Under the pieces are notes generated by a model that did no database searches, had not been told where the DNA came from, and was given only the letters and a program-made list of their open reading frames with translations. This document shows positions 9,256-19,500 of a DNA stretch of 64,000 nt, in pieces; position 1 is the stretch's first letter; each line of letters begins with the position of its first letter. The position numbers and the translations under genes are program-made. This DNA comes from Bdellovibrionales bacterium RIFOXYC1_FULL_37_79 (GTDB lineage: Bacteria; Bdellovibrionota; Bacteriovoracia; Bacteriovoracales; Bacteriovoracaceae): NCBI GenBank assembly GCA_001770015.1, contig MEQB01000001.1:124001-188000 (forward strand). Reading direction: 5' to 3'.

Positions 9256-12200
9256 TGTGAAATCCTTTCTTCCGATGATTCTTTGAGAGGAATGGGTTTA
9301 CCTGCAATGATTTGGATTGGCTTGTTTGGTAACACGGTCCAAGTAATTCGGTGTAAAAAATTAATGAAATCTTCTACAATGGCGTAAGCTGGTGGAATCC
9401 AAAGTAGGGTTAAGATGGTGGCGCAGGTTAGTCCCCAGGCCATGGCCATGGTCATCGGAATAAGCATAGCATCCGACCCACCCCAACCATAAGCCGTGGG
9501 AAAAAGACCGGCAACGGCGGTCAAGGAGGTTACACAAACGGCTCGCAGTCTTATGGCGGCTGCTTGGGCCAGAATCATCTCAAAAGGTAAATCTTTTTCT
9601 TTTCTCATTTCGTCTATAAAGCTGATCAGAATGATGCCCGAGTTAACAATGATTCCACCCAGTCCAATCATACCGATCAAAGCAAGAAAACTCATAGGTT
9701 TATCGTGGATATAAAATGCAATAGAAAAGCCAAAAAGACCAAGCGGGATAGTGGTCATGATGATAAAGGGACGAAGAAAACTGCCAAACATGAAGACCAG
9801 CAAGGCCATGATACCAAGCAAGGACAAAATCAAGGCATCTTTCAGAGAGGTCATGGAGTCTTTGGTACTTTCTTCTTCACCGCCAAAAACCAGTGATACA
9901 TCCGGATTGCTTTGAACTGCTTCATCAAAAACATTCTGTAATTGTTGATTGGCCACGATGGAGGTTATGATTCTATCATCGACCCCTCCTGTAAGGGTTT
10001 TGGCCCTTTTATAGTCAAAGCGGTGGATGTGCGGGCTGCCCTCTTTTTCATGAAAGTTTGCCACTTTTTCCAAAGGCACCAGTTCTCCCAAAGGAGTCAT
10101 GATGGTGATCTTTTTTAAATCCTCCAGATTTTTTTTATAATCCTCATCGAAGCGTACCATTAGATCGATTTTTTTATTATTCAGGGTGACGTTGGATAAC
10201 ACTTTACCGGATACAGCAGCGCTAATGGAATCACCAATCTGTTTGACTTCCAGGCCCAAGCGACTGGCCTTCTGATAGTCGATATCCACAAAAACCTCAT
10301 CGTTACCTCTTACGTCGTTGATTTTTAAGTTCTGGATACCGTTTATAGTGACGAGTTTGGCCATTATTTTATCAATAACGGCATTGAGCGATTTGATATT
10401 ATTTGATCTTAGGGTTGCATTGATGGCATCTCCCACCGGAGGTCCATGAATCTGAGCTTCGTAGCTGATTTTGTGAATGCCGGAAATTTTTAAAGATTTA
10501 AGTTTATCTAAAATTTGGGTGTGGGGAATATTAAATTTGGCATAGTCGGACGCATACAATGTGATGATGGCTTGATTATTGCCATCTTCGCCTTTGTTGT
10601 CTCCCATACCCATATTGGAGGTTCCGGCGAGGGCCGTGATATGATCGATATGGTCTTTTAAGATTTCCTTGACTTTGAAACTGATTTCTTCCAATTTTAA
10701 ATGGGTAGCTTCGATGCGAGTGCCTTTGGGCATTTCGACGCGAATGAAATAATGTTCAGTTTGTTCCGTGGGAAATAAAATGAATTTATTCAGTTTTAAA
10801 AAAATACTGGAGATTAAAAGAATTCCAAAAAAACCCAGCATGGTCAAGTAACGGCGTCGTACCAGCACCAAAACGAGTTTTTCAAAGCGGTCAGCGATTT
10901 GGACATGAAACCAGCTACGTTTGCGTTCTCCGGTAGTTGATTCGGTTACGTTGGAAGCCAGGCTCACCAACCTTACTGGTAAAAGAAAAAAACTTTCAAT
11001 TAAACTAAAAAGGAGTGCGGCAGAGACAATAATCGGAATATATTTGATAAACTGTCCCATTATTCCTCTAGTGACAAGCATTGGTAAGAAGGCGGCAATG
11101 GTGGTAAACACGGTTGCCGAAATGGGCAGCCAAAGGGTCTTTATGGTTAATCTGGCACTCTCTTGAGGGGAGAGCCCATCTTGTCTGAGTCTGGTGAAAT
11201 TCTCGCTAATAATTACGCTATTATCAACCAGCATGCCTATAGCAATAACTAAGGCTAAAACCGAGATGGTGTCCAGATTCATTCCCCAGTAATACATGAA
11301 ACCAAATGTGCCCATGATGGAAAGGGGCAAGGAAAGTGAAGCGACGGCGCTGATACGAAGGGGTAGAAAAATAAAAAGAAAAAAGAGCACAAAGATGAAT
11401 CCCCACATGGCGTTTTCTTTTAAAACATCGAGTTTGGCCAGAACCTTGGTGGATTCGTTATGATAAATACAAAATTTAATCTTATCCTTGTACTTTTTTT
11501 CAAAGGAATTTATTTTTGTTTGAATATCACTGACCAGCTTGAGGGTATCTACTCCTGCTTTTTTGTTGATAACAATATTGGTGGATTCTTCTCCGTTATA
11601 TCTGGTTAAGATGCGGGGTTCTTCTTCGTGATCGACCACCGTGGCGATATCCTTTAAGAAAATTTGCTGACCGGAAAAATTTGATCTGATCGCAATATTT
11701 TCAAGCTCGGTGGCGTTGCTGATTTTGCCCTCTATTCTAACTAATTTCTGATAGACATTATCTTTTAAATCACCGCCCGGAATATTGACATTACGGAGCT
11801 GAACTTTTTGCATGATCTCGGTTAGACCAATATGTAGATTATCCATTTTGCTTTTATTAAGTTTTATAACAAACTGTCTTTCCTTGTATCCGTGCAAATC
11901 CACTCGTAGCACATTCTTATTGTCTTCAATATCGGTTTTTAATTCGTCCGCCACCAGATCCCGAAAACGGTTTTGGTTATCTCCTAAAATTGAAATTTGC
12001 ACGACTGGAAATTCCTCGGATTTTAATTCGGTGAATTTGGGGGCGTCTTGCAGGTCAGTTGGCAGTGTACTTACTCGATCAATGGCCTTTTCCAGATCGC
12101 TCATGACCTGTTCTACGTTGACATTGTCAATATCGGCCCGTATAAAAATGAAACTGCGCCCTGGCTGGCTGACGGATCTGACGTCCTTGATGCCGGTGAC

Positions 12201-12422
12201 ACTTCGAATTTCATCTTCTATTGGTTTAGTTATTTTAGTTTCAATATCCTCCGCCGAAGCACCTCGGTAATAGGTTTCCACCGTGGCCATAGCAAAGTCA
12301 ACCGCCGGATATGATTCGGAGTTCATTCTTTGCAATCCTTGAATTCCAAAGATTAAAACTAGAAATGACAACACCAGGGTGAGTTTGGTATTTTTAATAA
12401 AAAATGCAGCAAGTGAATTCAT
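9252..12422 (-). CDS. RND-family efflux permease (AcrB/HAE-like inner-membrane pump)
   Basis: 1056 residues, normal for the AcrB superfamily. The N-terminal membrane helix is followed by the porter-domain sequence YPAVDFAMATVETYYRGAS. A second six-helix bundle begins near ALILSLLGIMALLVFMFGS. In TM4 the motif GMLVDNSVIISENF keeps one of the two AcrB proton-relay aspartates. In TM10 GIIVNSGIIL lacks the AcrB lysine, as in many non-AcrB HAE pumps. It should export hydrophobic compounds by proton antiport. It lies 2 bp after the TolC-like gene and overlaps the TetR gene. No membrane-fusion-protein gene is present nearby, so the adaptor must come from elsewhere. Confidence 0.92.
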   Translation of the reverse strand: MNSLAAFFIKNTKLTLVLSFLVLIFGIQGLQRMNSESYPAVDFAMATVETYYRGASAEDIETKITKPIEDEIRSVTGIKDVRSVSQPGRSFIFIRADIDNVNVEQVMSDLEKAIDRVSTLPTDLQDAPKFTELKSEEFPVVQISILGDNQNRFRDLVADELKTDIEDNKNVLRVDLHGYKERQFVIKLNKSKMDNLHIGLTEIMQKVQLRNVNIPGGDLKDNVYQKLVRIEGKISNATELENIAIRSNFSGQQIFLKDIATVVDHEEEPRILTRYNGEESTNIVINKKAGVDTLKLVSDIQTKINSFEKKYKDKIKFCIYHNESTKVLAKLDVLKENAMWGFIFVLFFLFIFLPLRISAVASLSLPLSIMGTFGFMYYWGMNLDTISVLALVIAIGMLVDNSVIISENFTRLRQDGLSPQESARLTIKTLWLPISATVFTTIAAFLPMLVTRGIMGQFIKYIPIIVSAALLFSLIESFFLLPVRLVSLASNVTESTTGERKRSWFHVQIADRFEKLVLVLVRRRYLTMLGFFGILLISSIFLKLNKFILFPTEQTEHYFIRVEMPKGTRIEATHLKLEEISFKVKEILKDHIDHITALAGTSNMGMGDNKGEDGNNQAIITLYASDYAKFNIPHTQILDKLKSLKISGIHKISYEAQIHGPPVGDAINATLRSNNIKSLNAVIDKIMAKLVTINGIQNLKINDVRGNDEVFVDIDYQKASRLGLEVKQIGDSISAAVSGKVLSNVTLNNKKIDLMVRFDEDYKKNLEDLKKITIMTPLGELVPLEKVANFHEKEGSPHIHRFDYKRAKTLTGGVDDRIITSIVANQQLQNVFDEAVQSNPDVSLVFGGEEESTKDSMTSLKDALILSLLGIMALLVFMFGSFLRPFIIMTTIPLGLFGFSIAFYIHDKPMSFLALIGMIGLGGIIVNSGIILISFIDEMRKEKDLPFEMILAQAAAIRLRAVCVTSLTAVAGLFPTAYGWGGSDAMLIPMTMAMAWGLTCATILTLLWIPPAYAIVEDFINFLHRITWTVLPNKPIQIIAGKPIPLKESSEERISQ

Positions 12423-12424
12423 AA

Positions 12425-13864
12425 TTATATCCTGTTAAATTCGCAAGGGAGTTCGGTAAACACGGTCAGGTAGTCAAGCAGGGTGGTGACCACGGCCAGT
12501 TTGGTGTCGATTTCTGCCAGTTGGCTTTGCAGATAAGCATCCTGGTCATTAATGAGATTGTAAACGTCAATGCGGGCCTGATGGTATTTGGTTTTGGTGG
12601 TTTTCAAACTGATTTCCAATTTTTCGGAGTTGATCTTTTGATTTTGAAAGACCATTTGAAGCAGGCCAATTTGCTGGTTGATTTGTTTGTGATAGGTCTT
12701 TATTTTCCCAGTTAAATCGTCATAGCGGGAACTATGCTGTAATTTTTCCAGTGCTTCCTTGGTACTTCGGGTCTCACTTTTTCTACTGCTAAGCGGGATG
12801 GTTACATTAAGCGCCATCTCCAGATTGGCCCTTTTATTATTGCTGTGATTTTCATAAGACTCAGAAAATGAGTTGCTTTTGCCCACCGTTTTAACGTTGG
12901 AAACCAGCCCCACGTCAATGGCCGAATATTTGGAAGTTACTATTTTTTGATTTTCATAACTTTCATTGAGCAGGTTGATGACTTCATCTAAGAGGGTATA
13001 TTCGTCGGGAGGATTGTTTTTACTGGCAATCAACTGCGTACATGACACAACCTCATTGACGGACTTATCCAGATTGTAGCTGCTTAAAACAATTTCATCC
13101 TCGGACAATTCAGGTAATAATTCTTTTAAACTTTTAATATATTGTTCCTTTAAATATTCCAGATAGATGATATTGGCCTTGCGGTAAGCCACCTGGGATT
13201 CAAACTTAGCCACTTCTCCTTTGTCGGCGACGGAATCTTTTAATCTTTTTTGGGCATTGGTGGCCTGGGTTTCTGAGTTTTTAAGGAGCATTTTAGAGAG
13301 AATAATTTTCTCATTATTGGAAATCAGCGCCCAGTATAGTTTTCTTAAGTTAAGAGTGTAGGTCTTAATGCCAATGGTTGATTCAATCTTGGCCATTTCT
13401 TCCAGCTGTTTGGTGGATCGTAGGCTGGCCCTGGTCGAACTTCCTAGAAAATCCTTGTATAGATCAATGGAAAGCCCAAACAAAAGACCGGAGGTGGTTT
13501 GCTCTTTCATAAAAGGGGAGCTCAGTTGTTCAGTGTAAGCATGGGCAGAAAGTTGCATGCCAAATTCTGTCGGCTTGATAAAACCAGCCTTGAGGTTTTT
13601 TACCGGGGTTACAATGGTATCGTAGGGATGCAGCGGTTGTTCGTCCTTATTGATGTAAGCGCCTTGAGCGTTAAAAGAAAGGCCCATTTTGTCATAGATC
13701 ATTTTATGGTTGAGGGAATTGACTTCACTCATGGCCCTTATTTGCTGCACACCAGGGGGATTATTGCTGACTAATTTTTTTAAAAGCGCTTCATCCAAAT
13801 TGATGGATTTGGCGTAGAGATTGGCGTTTCCAAAAATTAAACATAAGCAGACCAATATTTTCAT
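12425..13864 (-). CDS. TolC-like outer-membrane efflux protein
   Basis: 479 residues from the ATG at 13864, which gives a good signal peptide (MKILVCLCLIFGNANLYA) and has GGGAG about 10 nt upstream. An in-frame ATG 21 nt further up lies inside the operator and is unlikely. Two long alpha-helical hairpin repeats, about residues 165-250 and 385-470 (for example KSETRSTKEALEKLQ), fit the outer membrane efflux protein fold. It is the first gene of a TolC-RND-TetR operon and provides the exit channel. There are few cysteines and no lipobox. Confidence 0.82.
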   Translation of the reverse strand: MKILVCLCLIFGNANLYAKSINLDEALLKKLVSNNPPGVQQIRAMSEVNSLNHKMIYDKMGLSFNAQGAYINKDEQPLHPYDTIVTPVKNLKAGFIKPTEFGMQLSAHAYTEQLSSPFMKEQTTSGLLFGLSIDLYKDFLGSSTRASLRSTKQLEEMAKIESTIGIKTYTLNLRKLYWALISNNEKIILSKMLLKNSETQATNAQKRLKDSVADKGEVAKFESQVAYRKANIIYLEYLKEQYIKSLKELLPELSEDEIVLSSYNLDKSVNEVVSCTQLIASKNNPPDEYTLLDEVINLLNESYENQKIVTSKYSAIDVGLVSNVKTVGKSNSFSESYENHSNNKRANLEMALNVTIPLSSRKSETRSTKEALEKLQHSSRYDDLTGKIKTYHKQINQQIGLLQMVFQNQKINSEKLEISLKTTKTKYHQARIDVYNLINDQDAYLQSQLAEIDTKLAVVTTLLDYLTVFTELPCEFNRI

Positions 13865-13881
13865 ATTTTTGTATCTCCCAA

Positions 13882-13914
13882 TCAAACAATTGATTGATTC
13901 AAACGTTTGTTTGA
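13882..13914. promoter_or_regulatory. Probable TetR operator upstream of the efflux operon
   Basis: Inverted repeat with outer arms TCAAACAAT and TTTGTTTGA. It contains a perfect 10-bp palindrome CAAACGTTTG at 13900-13909, which shares the arm sequence. It lies 18 nt upstream of the TolC-like start, within the likely promoter/leader. TetR-type repressors of efflux operons commonly bind TCAAACA-like palindromes, and the operon encodes one. Binding itself is inferred. Confidence 0.65.
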
Positions 13915-13987
13915 AATTTTTAACTTATTTGGTTTAGTTGAGCAAGCTTTTTTTTAAAAAAGTGCGGTTTTATTAGGATTAAATGGC

Positions 13988-16141
13988 CTAGAAGTCGGTG
14001 TATTTTTTTAAATACCTCGATGAGATAATTTCAAAAAGAGAGTTGTCTTCGTCACCATGAATGGTTAACTCTTTTAATTTATAGTTTGGTGTTTCTTCGC
14101 TGCTGTAATTTTCCCGGGCCTGATCCAAGTAACCGGCAGGCTGTCTTGGTTCCTGATAGGGGGAGCTCGTACTTTGTTCATTGGTGTGGTTGGGAAGTTT
14201 GGTGGTGAATTTTTCTTGGTCGGGGTTATAACTTTTATAAGTGGGTAAGGGGGTATCCATTTTAAAATTGGGATCAATCTTAATCCGAGCCTCCGGGGTT
14301 AAGAGTCCAGAAGCCTTGAACTTATGGTAGGCTAATTGCTTATATCCTTCCTGGTAGCTTTTGTGTACGCTTTCCAGATAGGCCATCCCTTGAGGATGTT
14401 GCTTGGCCAAATTTTGTTTGGCCATCTGATATCTTTGATCGATCAATTTTTCCTGTGCATTGATTTCTTCCATGAGCTTATGGGCCTTTTGGGTGATAAA
14501 ACGCTGGCCTTGCAATTCATCACTTAGCTGGGCACTCAGGTAATCCAAATGATTGGATTCGGTGGTTGCTGAACTGGGAAAAATCCAAGCGTCAACCTGG
14601 GATACCAGTGAGTAGCAATAACCGCTAGGGGCAGGGCTATAACAGGGCCTGGCTTTTTTATCCGAGGATATGTAAGAAGTTAAAAAAAGTTCTTCAGCTT
14701 TGGCATAAGCGCTTGAAATAAACCAATTGGTTTTGATTATGATCAAAAAGGCGAAGTTTTTAATTTGATTGAAAATGAAGACAGGTTGATTTTCAGCGGC
14801 GGTGATTTTGGTCAGGACTTTTGCTGCATCCTCCAGTTGGTTGCGTGTTTTTTCAAAGGATTCGATGGTTTTCTTGAGATGGTCAAGCCTGGTTTCAGCA
14901 TGGGTCTTTGCCTGTTCAATAACCAGCAATCTTCCTTTAGAGGTCATTTCGACCTTTTCATTTTTTTCTCGAATGGCTTCATTGGCTTTCAATAACACTT
15001 TATCCAGGAAATTGATGCCTTTATTTTCCTTATCCTTTTTAAGGCTTTCACAACTTTCGGAAAAATAAAGAGTGTCTTGCTCCCAGGCCTTACAAACTTT
15101 TGAGGCCGTAAGGGCCGGATGAAATTTCTTGTCCTCGACAGCGCCACAGGACTGTTTTCTTAACTCCATGGCAGCTTTGATTATGCTATTTTTATTTCTC
15201 AACTGCTCTTTAGAATTATTTCCAATCTTTTGAGATTTTCTGGCCCAGGCAAGATAGTTGTAAGCGATCGATGAGCCCATGCCGCAGGCCCAGAATGCTC
15301 GCAATCTGGCGTCAATTTTATATCCAATCAGGTCCAAAGCTTTTTGACTATCCAACGTGCTGGCCAGTCCCATGTTGGCAACAATCGGTTGAGCCTTGTA
15401 AAAAGCAGTGCCGGCATCCTGCAATGTCTCGGCTTTTATGAGTTCTTCCAGCGCATTTTCAACGTTTTTAAATGTCTGTTCATCTTCAAAGGTTTTGGCG
15501 GAACCATCAGAAGCCTGACGAGGGTAGAAGTATCTAACATGTTCCATGGCGTTTAATGAATCCACAATTAGCGAAGCACCACATTCGTTAAAAAGTTTTA
15601 AGTCGTGATCAGCTTCTTTGGCGGAGGAGGCGAAGGCATCCTTGTATTGTTGGATGGCCGTTTCGTTATATTTTTTGGCCAGATTTAATCCTTTTAACAC
15701 TTTATCATAGATTTCTATACCGGCTTGATGAAGAGCATTTTGATTCACCAAGGCGTTTTCTTTGCTGGCTTTTTCCGTAACCATTTTTAATTTTTCGATT
15801 TGTTTTTTAAAATAGTCGATGATTTGCTGATTGACGGTGGCAGCGGCCTCATCAAAAATTTTGCCATTTTCCTGTTTGGCAATACTGGCAGGACTTTTGT
15901 GTTCGCATTTGGTTAAATCCAAGGCGTAGTTCAGTGTGGTTTCCAGATCGGGGGTGACGGTAGATTCAAGAATTTCAAAAAATTTCTGCCGGTTTTGGGT
16001 GAGGTCCCCCGTCATGCTCTCAACGCTGGGAGGAGGGGGCGTGGTGGTGGGCGTACTTTCCCCAAATGTTTGATAGGAAGCCGGTGATGTGAATACAAAA
16101 AGTAAAATACTATGGAAAATAAAATATTGGAGAAACTTCAT
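13988..16141 (-). CDS. Large secreted helical/coiled-coil protein of unknown function
   Basis: 717 residues. A signal peptide (about residues 1-23) is followed by a Pro/Thr-rich spacer (TTTPPPPS). Long stretches rich in Ala, Lys, Glu and Gln are predicted mainly helical, for example about residues 95-180 and 385-450. A second hydrophobic segment (about 460-480, FAFLIIIKTNWFISSAYA) looks like a membrane helix and may divide two exported halves. The C-terminal tail is Pro-rich and disordered. A GAGGTATCTT ribosome site precedes the ATG. I recognise no family. It is divergent from the 1072-residue secreted protein, with which it shares a long upstream region, and could be co-controlled. Confidence 0.6.
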   Translation of the reverse strand: MKFLQYFIFHSILLFVFTSPASYQTFGESTPTTTPPPPSVESMTGDLTQNRQKFFEILESTVTPDLETTLNYALDLTKCEHKSPASIAKQENGKIFDEAAATVNQQIIDYFKKQIEKLKMVTEKASKENALVNQNALHQAGIEIYDKVLKGLNLAKKYNETAIQQYKDAFASSAKEADHDLKLFNECGASLIVDSLNAMEHVRYFYPRQASDGSAKTFEDEQTFKNVENALEELIKAETLQDAGTAFYKAQPIVANMGLASTLDSQKALDLIGYKIDARLRAFWACGMGSSIAYNYLAWARKSQKIGNNSKEQLRNKNSIIKAAMELRKQSCGAVEDKKFHPALTASKVCKAWEQDTLYFSESCESLKKDKENKGINFLDKVLLKANEAIREKNEKVEMTSKGRLLVIEQAKTHAETRLDHLKKTIESFEKTRNQLEDAAKVLTKITAAENQPVFIFNQIKNFAFLIIIKTNWFISSAYAKAEELFLTSYISSDKKARPCYSPAPSGYCYSLVSQVDAWIFPSSATTESNHLDYLSAQLSDELQGQRFITQKAHKLMEEINAQEKLIDQRYQMAKQNLAKQHPQGMAYLESVHKSYQEGYKQLAYHKFKASGLLTPEARIKIDPNFKMDTPLPTYKSYNPDQEKFTTKLPNHTNEQSTSSPYQEPRQPAGYLDQARENYSSEETPNYKLKELTIHGDEDNSLFEIISSRYLKKYTDF

Positions 16142-16500
16142 AAGATACCTCGGTAACCTATCGGTACTAGTTTGATCTGACTTAAATAATACCTCGATAA
16201 ACCTCTGATTCGTTTAAAGAATTATCGAAGACTGGAGGAAATCAAGGAAGGTGATTAATATCGGGTAGTTCGAAAGTAAGTCTTTAAAAGCAGGCATTGT
16301 GTTTCTTCCAAAGAAGTGCCAAAAATTTATGGATAGATTGACTTAACCAATTAGTTTCAATTGAAAATTTTTTATACACAGAACCTGAATTATGAGGGGA
16401 AATTAATTTTAAGGTTTTAGATCAGATAGTCGATAAAAAAAGTGAGGTAATGTTACAATAGTATGCATCCAAACTTAAAGTGTGATTATACTGAGGTTCT
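16142..16500. other. 359-bp divergent intergenic region between two large secreted-protein genes
   Basis: No open frame with a ribosome site is visible. It holds an imperfect direct repeat (ATACCTCGGTAACCT at 16145-16159 and ATACCTCGATAAACCT at 16189-16204). The first copy contains the ribosome site of the leftward gene. A GAGGT ribosome site lies just before the rightward ATG at 16501. It presumably contains both promoters, but I cannot assign -35/-10 boxes with confidence. Confidence 0.5.
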
Positions 16501-19500
16501 ATGCCAAAGTTTCTTTCGATTTTACCGCTTCTGTTCTGGTATGGGACAAATGTTTTGGCCACTGAATCTTTAGCGATAAAAGATATTAGTAGTTATGAAG
16601 AGGTGAAATTTATTTCACCCACGATTACCCGCCAAGCGTTTGAAAAGCCCGTCTGCGGTGAAAAGTGTGAAAATAAAATTATTTTGGGTATTGGTTTTAT
16701 CCATAGAGAGGAGCTGGTACGGGAATCATCCTTGAATACCAAGTACCTGGTCAACTCCGAGCTGGCAGGCACAAATGTATGGTTCCCATACTTTGTGGAG
16801 AGGAAAATTTTAAGTGATAAAGATTTTACAGAGGTTACCCCTTATACTCTTGCATCAAAAATTAAAGGGGAGTTATCTAATAAAACATCTGCCATAGTTA
16901 TTTATGATGGAAACGGGGTTGGGCGTTTGGGAAAATATCCAGAGGGAGGGGTCTATCTTCCAGAAGATGGCCAGTGTGAATCTCTTAGAAAAAAACTGGA
17001 GCAAGAGCGAATCAATTATTTGAGCGCCACGGTTTTGACCGCAAGACAAAAAGCTCTTGCCGACTATAAGGGATCATTTATTAAGTACCAGGAAAAAGTA
17101 TGTCATGATCGAGTGCTGGCATACCAGGATTTAATCGCATCCTTAACCGGACCGGATTTGTTTTTCGTTGAATCTTCCCAAAAATTAAACGGGCGATCGC
17201 TAAAAAACCAGGAACATGGTCTCTTTGATTATTCTGGAAGGGGGGAGGCCTGGGAAGTTAAAATATTTTCGGCCAATATTACCAGCGAGCCAGAAAAGAC
17301 CCAATATCTCTCTGGGGAGAGTTCATATTATCGGGCGTTTGAAATTATTAAAAATAGCACTAGAAATTTAGATAAGGATTATAATTGCCAAATTACCATG
17401 AATGAGGTGTTTGATGAACTTAAAGCCGTGAATGTTACGAGCGGGCTGAAGGGAGATCTAAAACCCATTTTTGACTGGCAGACTCAAAGAGAGCACATCA
17501 AAAAAAGTGCAACTGATTTTGTTTCCAACCCTGGGGCATATTCCCAAAGTTATAAGGCTTCACCTAATGCTTCTGGTTTTACGGTTATTGTTAATAATAA
17601 ACATTGTAAAAATATTCAAAGTGATCTGGACTCACTTACTAAACAGATTCTGGCGGACAGTCCATCTCATCGGATTACGGAAGGAATGCTTGCGCGGGTA
17701 CCTTCAGTGTTTAGTGTAAAAGAGACTGAGCTTCAAATATCAATGGATATGAATCTATTGAGTGCTCAGCTAACGGATAACTTAATTGGTAAATATTTAT
17801 ATGGCAAGGCCAGCGTCGTGGATTATTATTTGAGTGCGCAAGCGGGAGCGGCAGCCAATGTGGCTGAGCAGGGGTTAAAAACTGCGGATATGATCGCTCA
17901 TCCTGTAGAGACCAAGGATAAGCTGGTGGAAGGTGCAAAAAATGTTAAAGATTATTTTTATGATGAGCAAGGAAATAGGCTTGATGGGGACAAGGTCGCT
18001 TCGAAGTTGATGGAAGATGGAAAGATGCTGGTCAAAGAGGGGACTTTATTTGTGGTAAAAGATTGTAGGGAAAATCTTTGTAGAGAATCAGTAAAATCAA
18101 CCATTCAATTGGCCAGCGAAATAACCCTGGGAGGTGGCACAAGTGTTGTGAGTGCCAAAGCCGGGACCACATTACTAAAGGGCGGTGGAGAGTTGTTGGG
18201 TGATGCCCAAAAAGCCTTTACCACCACTGACGAAATTATTCATACCTCCAAAGATCTGGTTGCTGGAAACGATACCATTACTAAAAAGTTGGGAAGTGGC
18301 GATCTCAATCCAGATGGCGCAGATGAAGCAGGACTGCAGGCGTTAGCAGATGCTGGATTTGATAATTATAAAAAACCTGCAAGTTCATCACCCAAGACTT
18401 TGGTATCACCGGGTACAGTGTCACCAAAGGTCGAGAAGGTAACAACCATGAAACCCCTTGCCGATGGAATTGGAGAAAGTGATATGGCTTCCATGCAAGG
18501 CACCCACAACTGGTGGAATGATTTAAACAGGCAAGCAAGAAGCTCAGATCCAGAAATTGCCAGTCAGGCAACTAAAAAAATTGAATTGTCACATCAAATA
18601 ATAAAAGAGCAGATGGATACCGGAGTCCCTTACACGGCAGTGAGCCCGGATGCGGTCAAGTCAATTCAGGATGCAGGATATATCGCTAAGGGACGTTTTT
18701 TTTCTCATCCTGAAACGGGACCTCATGTTAATCATGGAGGACAGACTGCTTATATAAAATGCAAAACACCTGCTTGTACGGATCAATATTTCCCTAGTAA
18801 AAAAAGTGATACGGGCAGTGGGATACAAAATGAATACGATATACCGATAAATGATCTTGAAATAGTTTATGTTGATCATAACAAGATAGAAAACACGATA
18901 AGAGAGAGGCATAGTCTTTCCGAGGCAAAAATTACAAGCAAGGCTGGGAGTGGAAATGGCAAAATGTCTCTGATAGAAAACGTCAAGGGTGATGATGCAC
19001 TCAATGGTATTGCCGTCAGATATAAAAATCCTGATTCCAAAACAATGGAGGAGGGATTTGTTTTTGGGGATAAAGTGGGCAGTCATCATAATCTAATTGA
19101 TAGGGCAAAAGGTAAGTATGGCGAAGATACCGAAATTATCTGGCTTGGTGAGGCCAAAGTGAGTAATGGTAAAATCACCAAGATGAATGAAACTGCGGGG
19201 ACCTTGAAGGAAAATCCCATGCTTAAAAGTAAAGTTGAAGGGATTGAAGCGGCTCAAAGAATAAGCAAGCAGGATAATGTAAAACAATATTTTGCAAGTA
19301 ATAGCTCATTTGATAAGTATGTTGAAGGCAATGGGCCTCAACATGTTATGGACGGTCTTTCGGGTGCCTCCTATATGAGACATGATGCCCAAAATAAAAT
19401 CTCAGTGTTTATGTTAGGGATGGCCAACCGATTGGAAAAGGGACTGCCTTTGCCCTCTAAGGGAATAAATTTAATCCGCCAAGATGCCTCGGAAATTCTT

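Noticed and set aside
11812-12270. 150-codon open frame opposite the RND pump gene
   Set aside because: Fully antisense to a confident 1056-residue pump; composition reflects the reverse of membrane-protein codons.
16145-16204. Imperfect direct repeat ATACCTCG(G/A)TAA..ACCT as an operator
   Set aside because: One copy is the ribosome site of the leftward gene, so the similarity may be chance; left as a note in the intergenic entry.
18661-19089. Long open frame antisense to the 1072-residue protein gene
   Set aside because: No ribosome site, no domain, and it lies fully inside a gene with a clear signal peptide and start; a shadow of its codon use.
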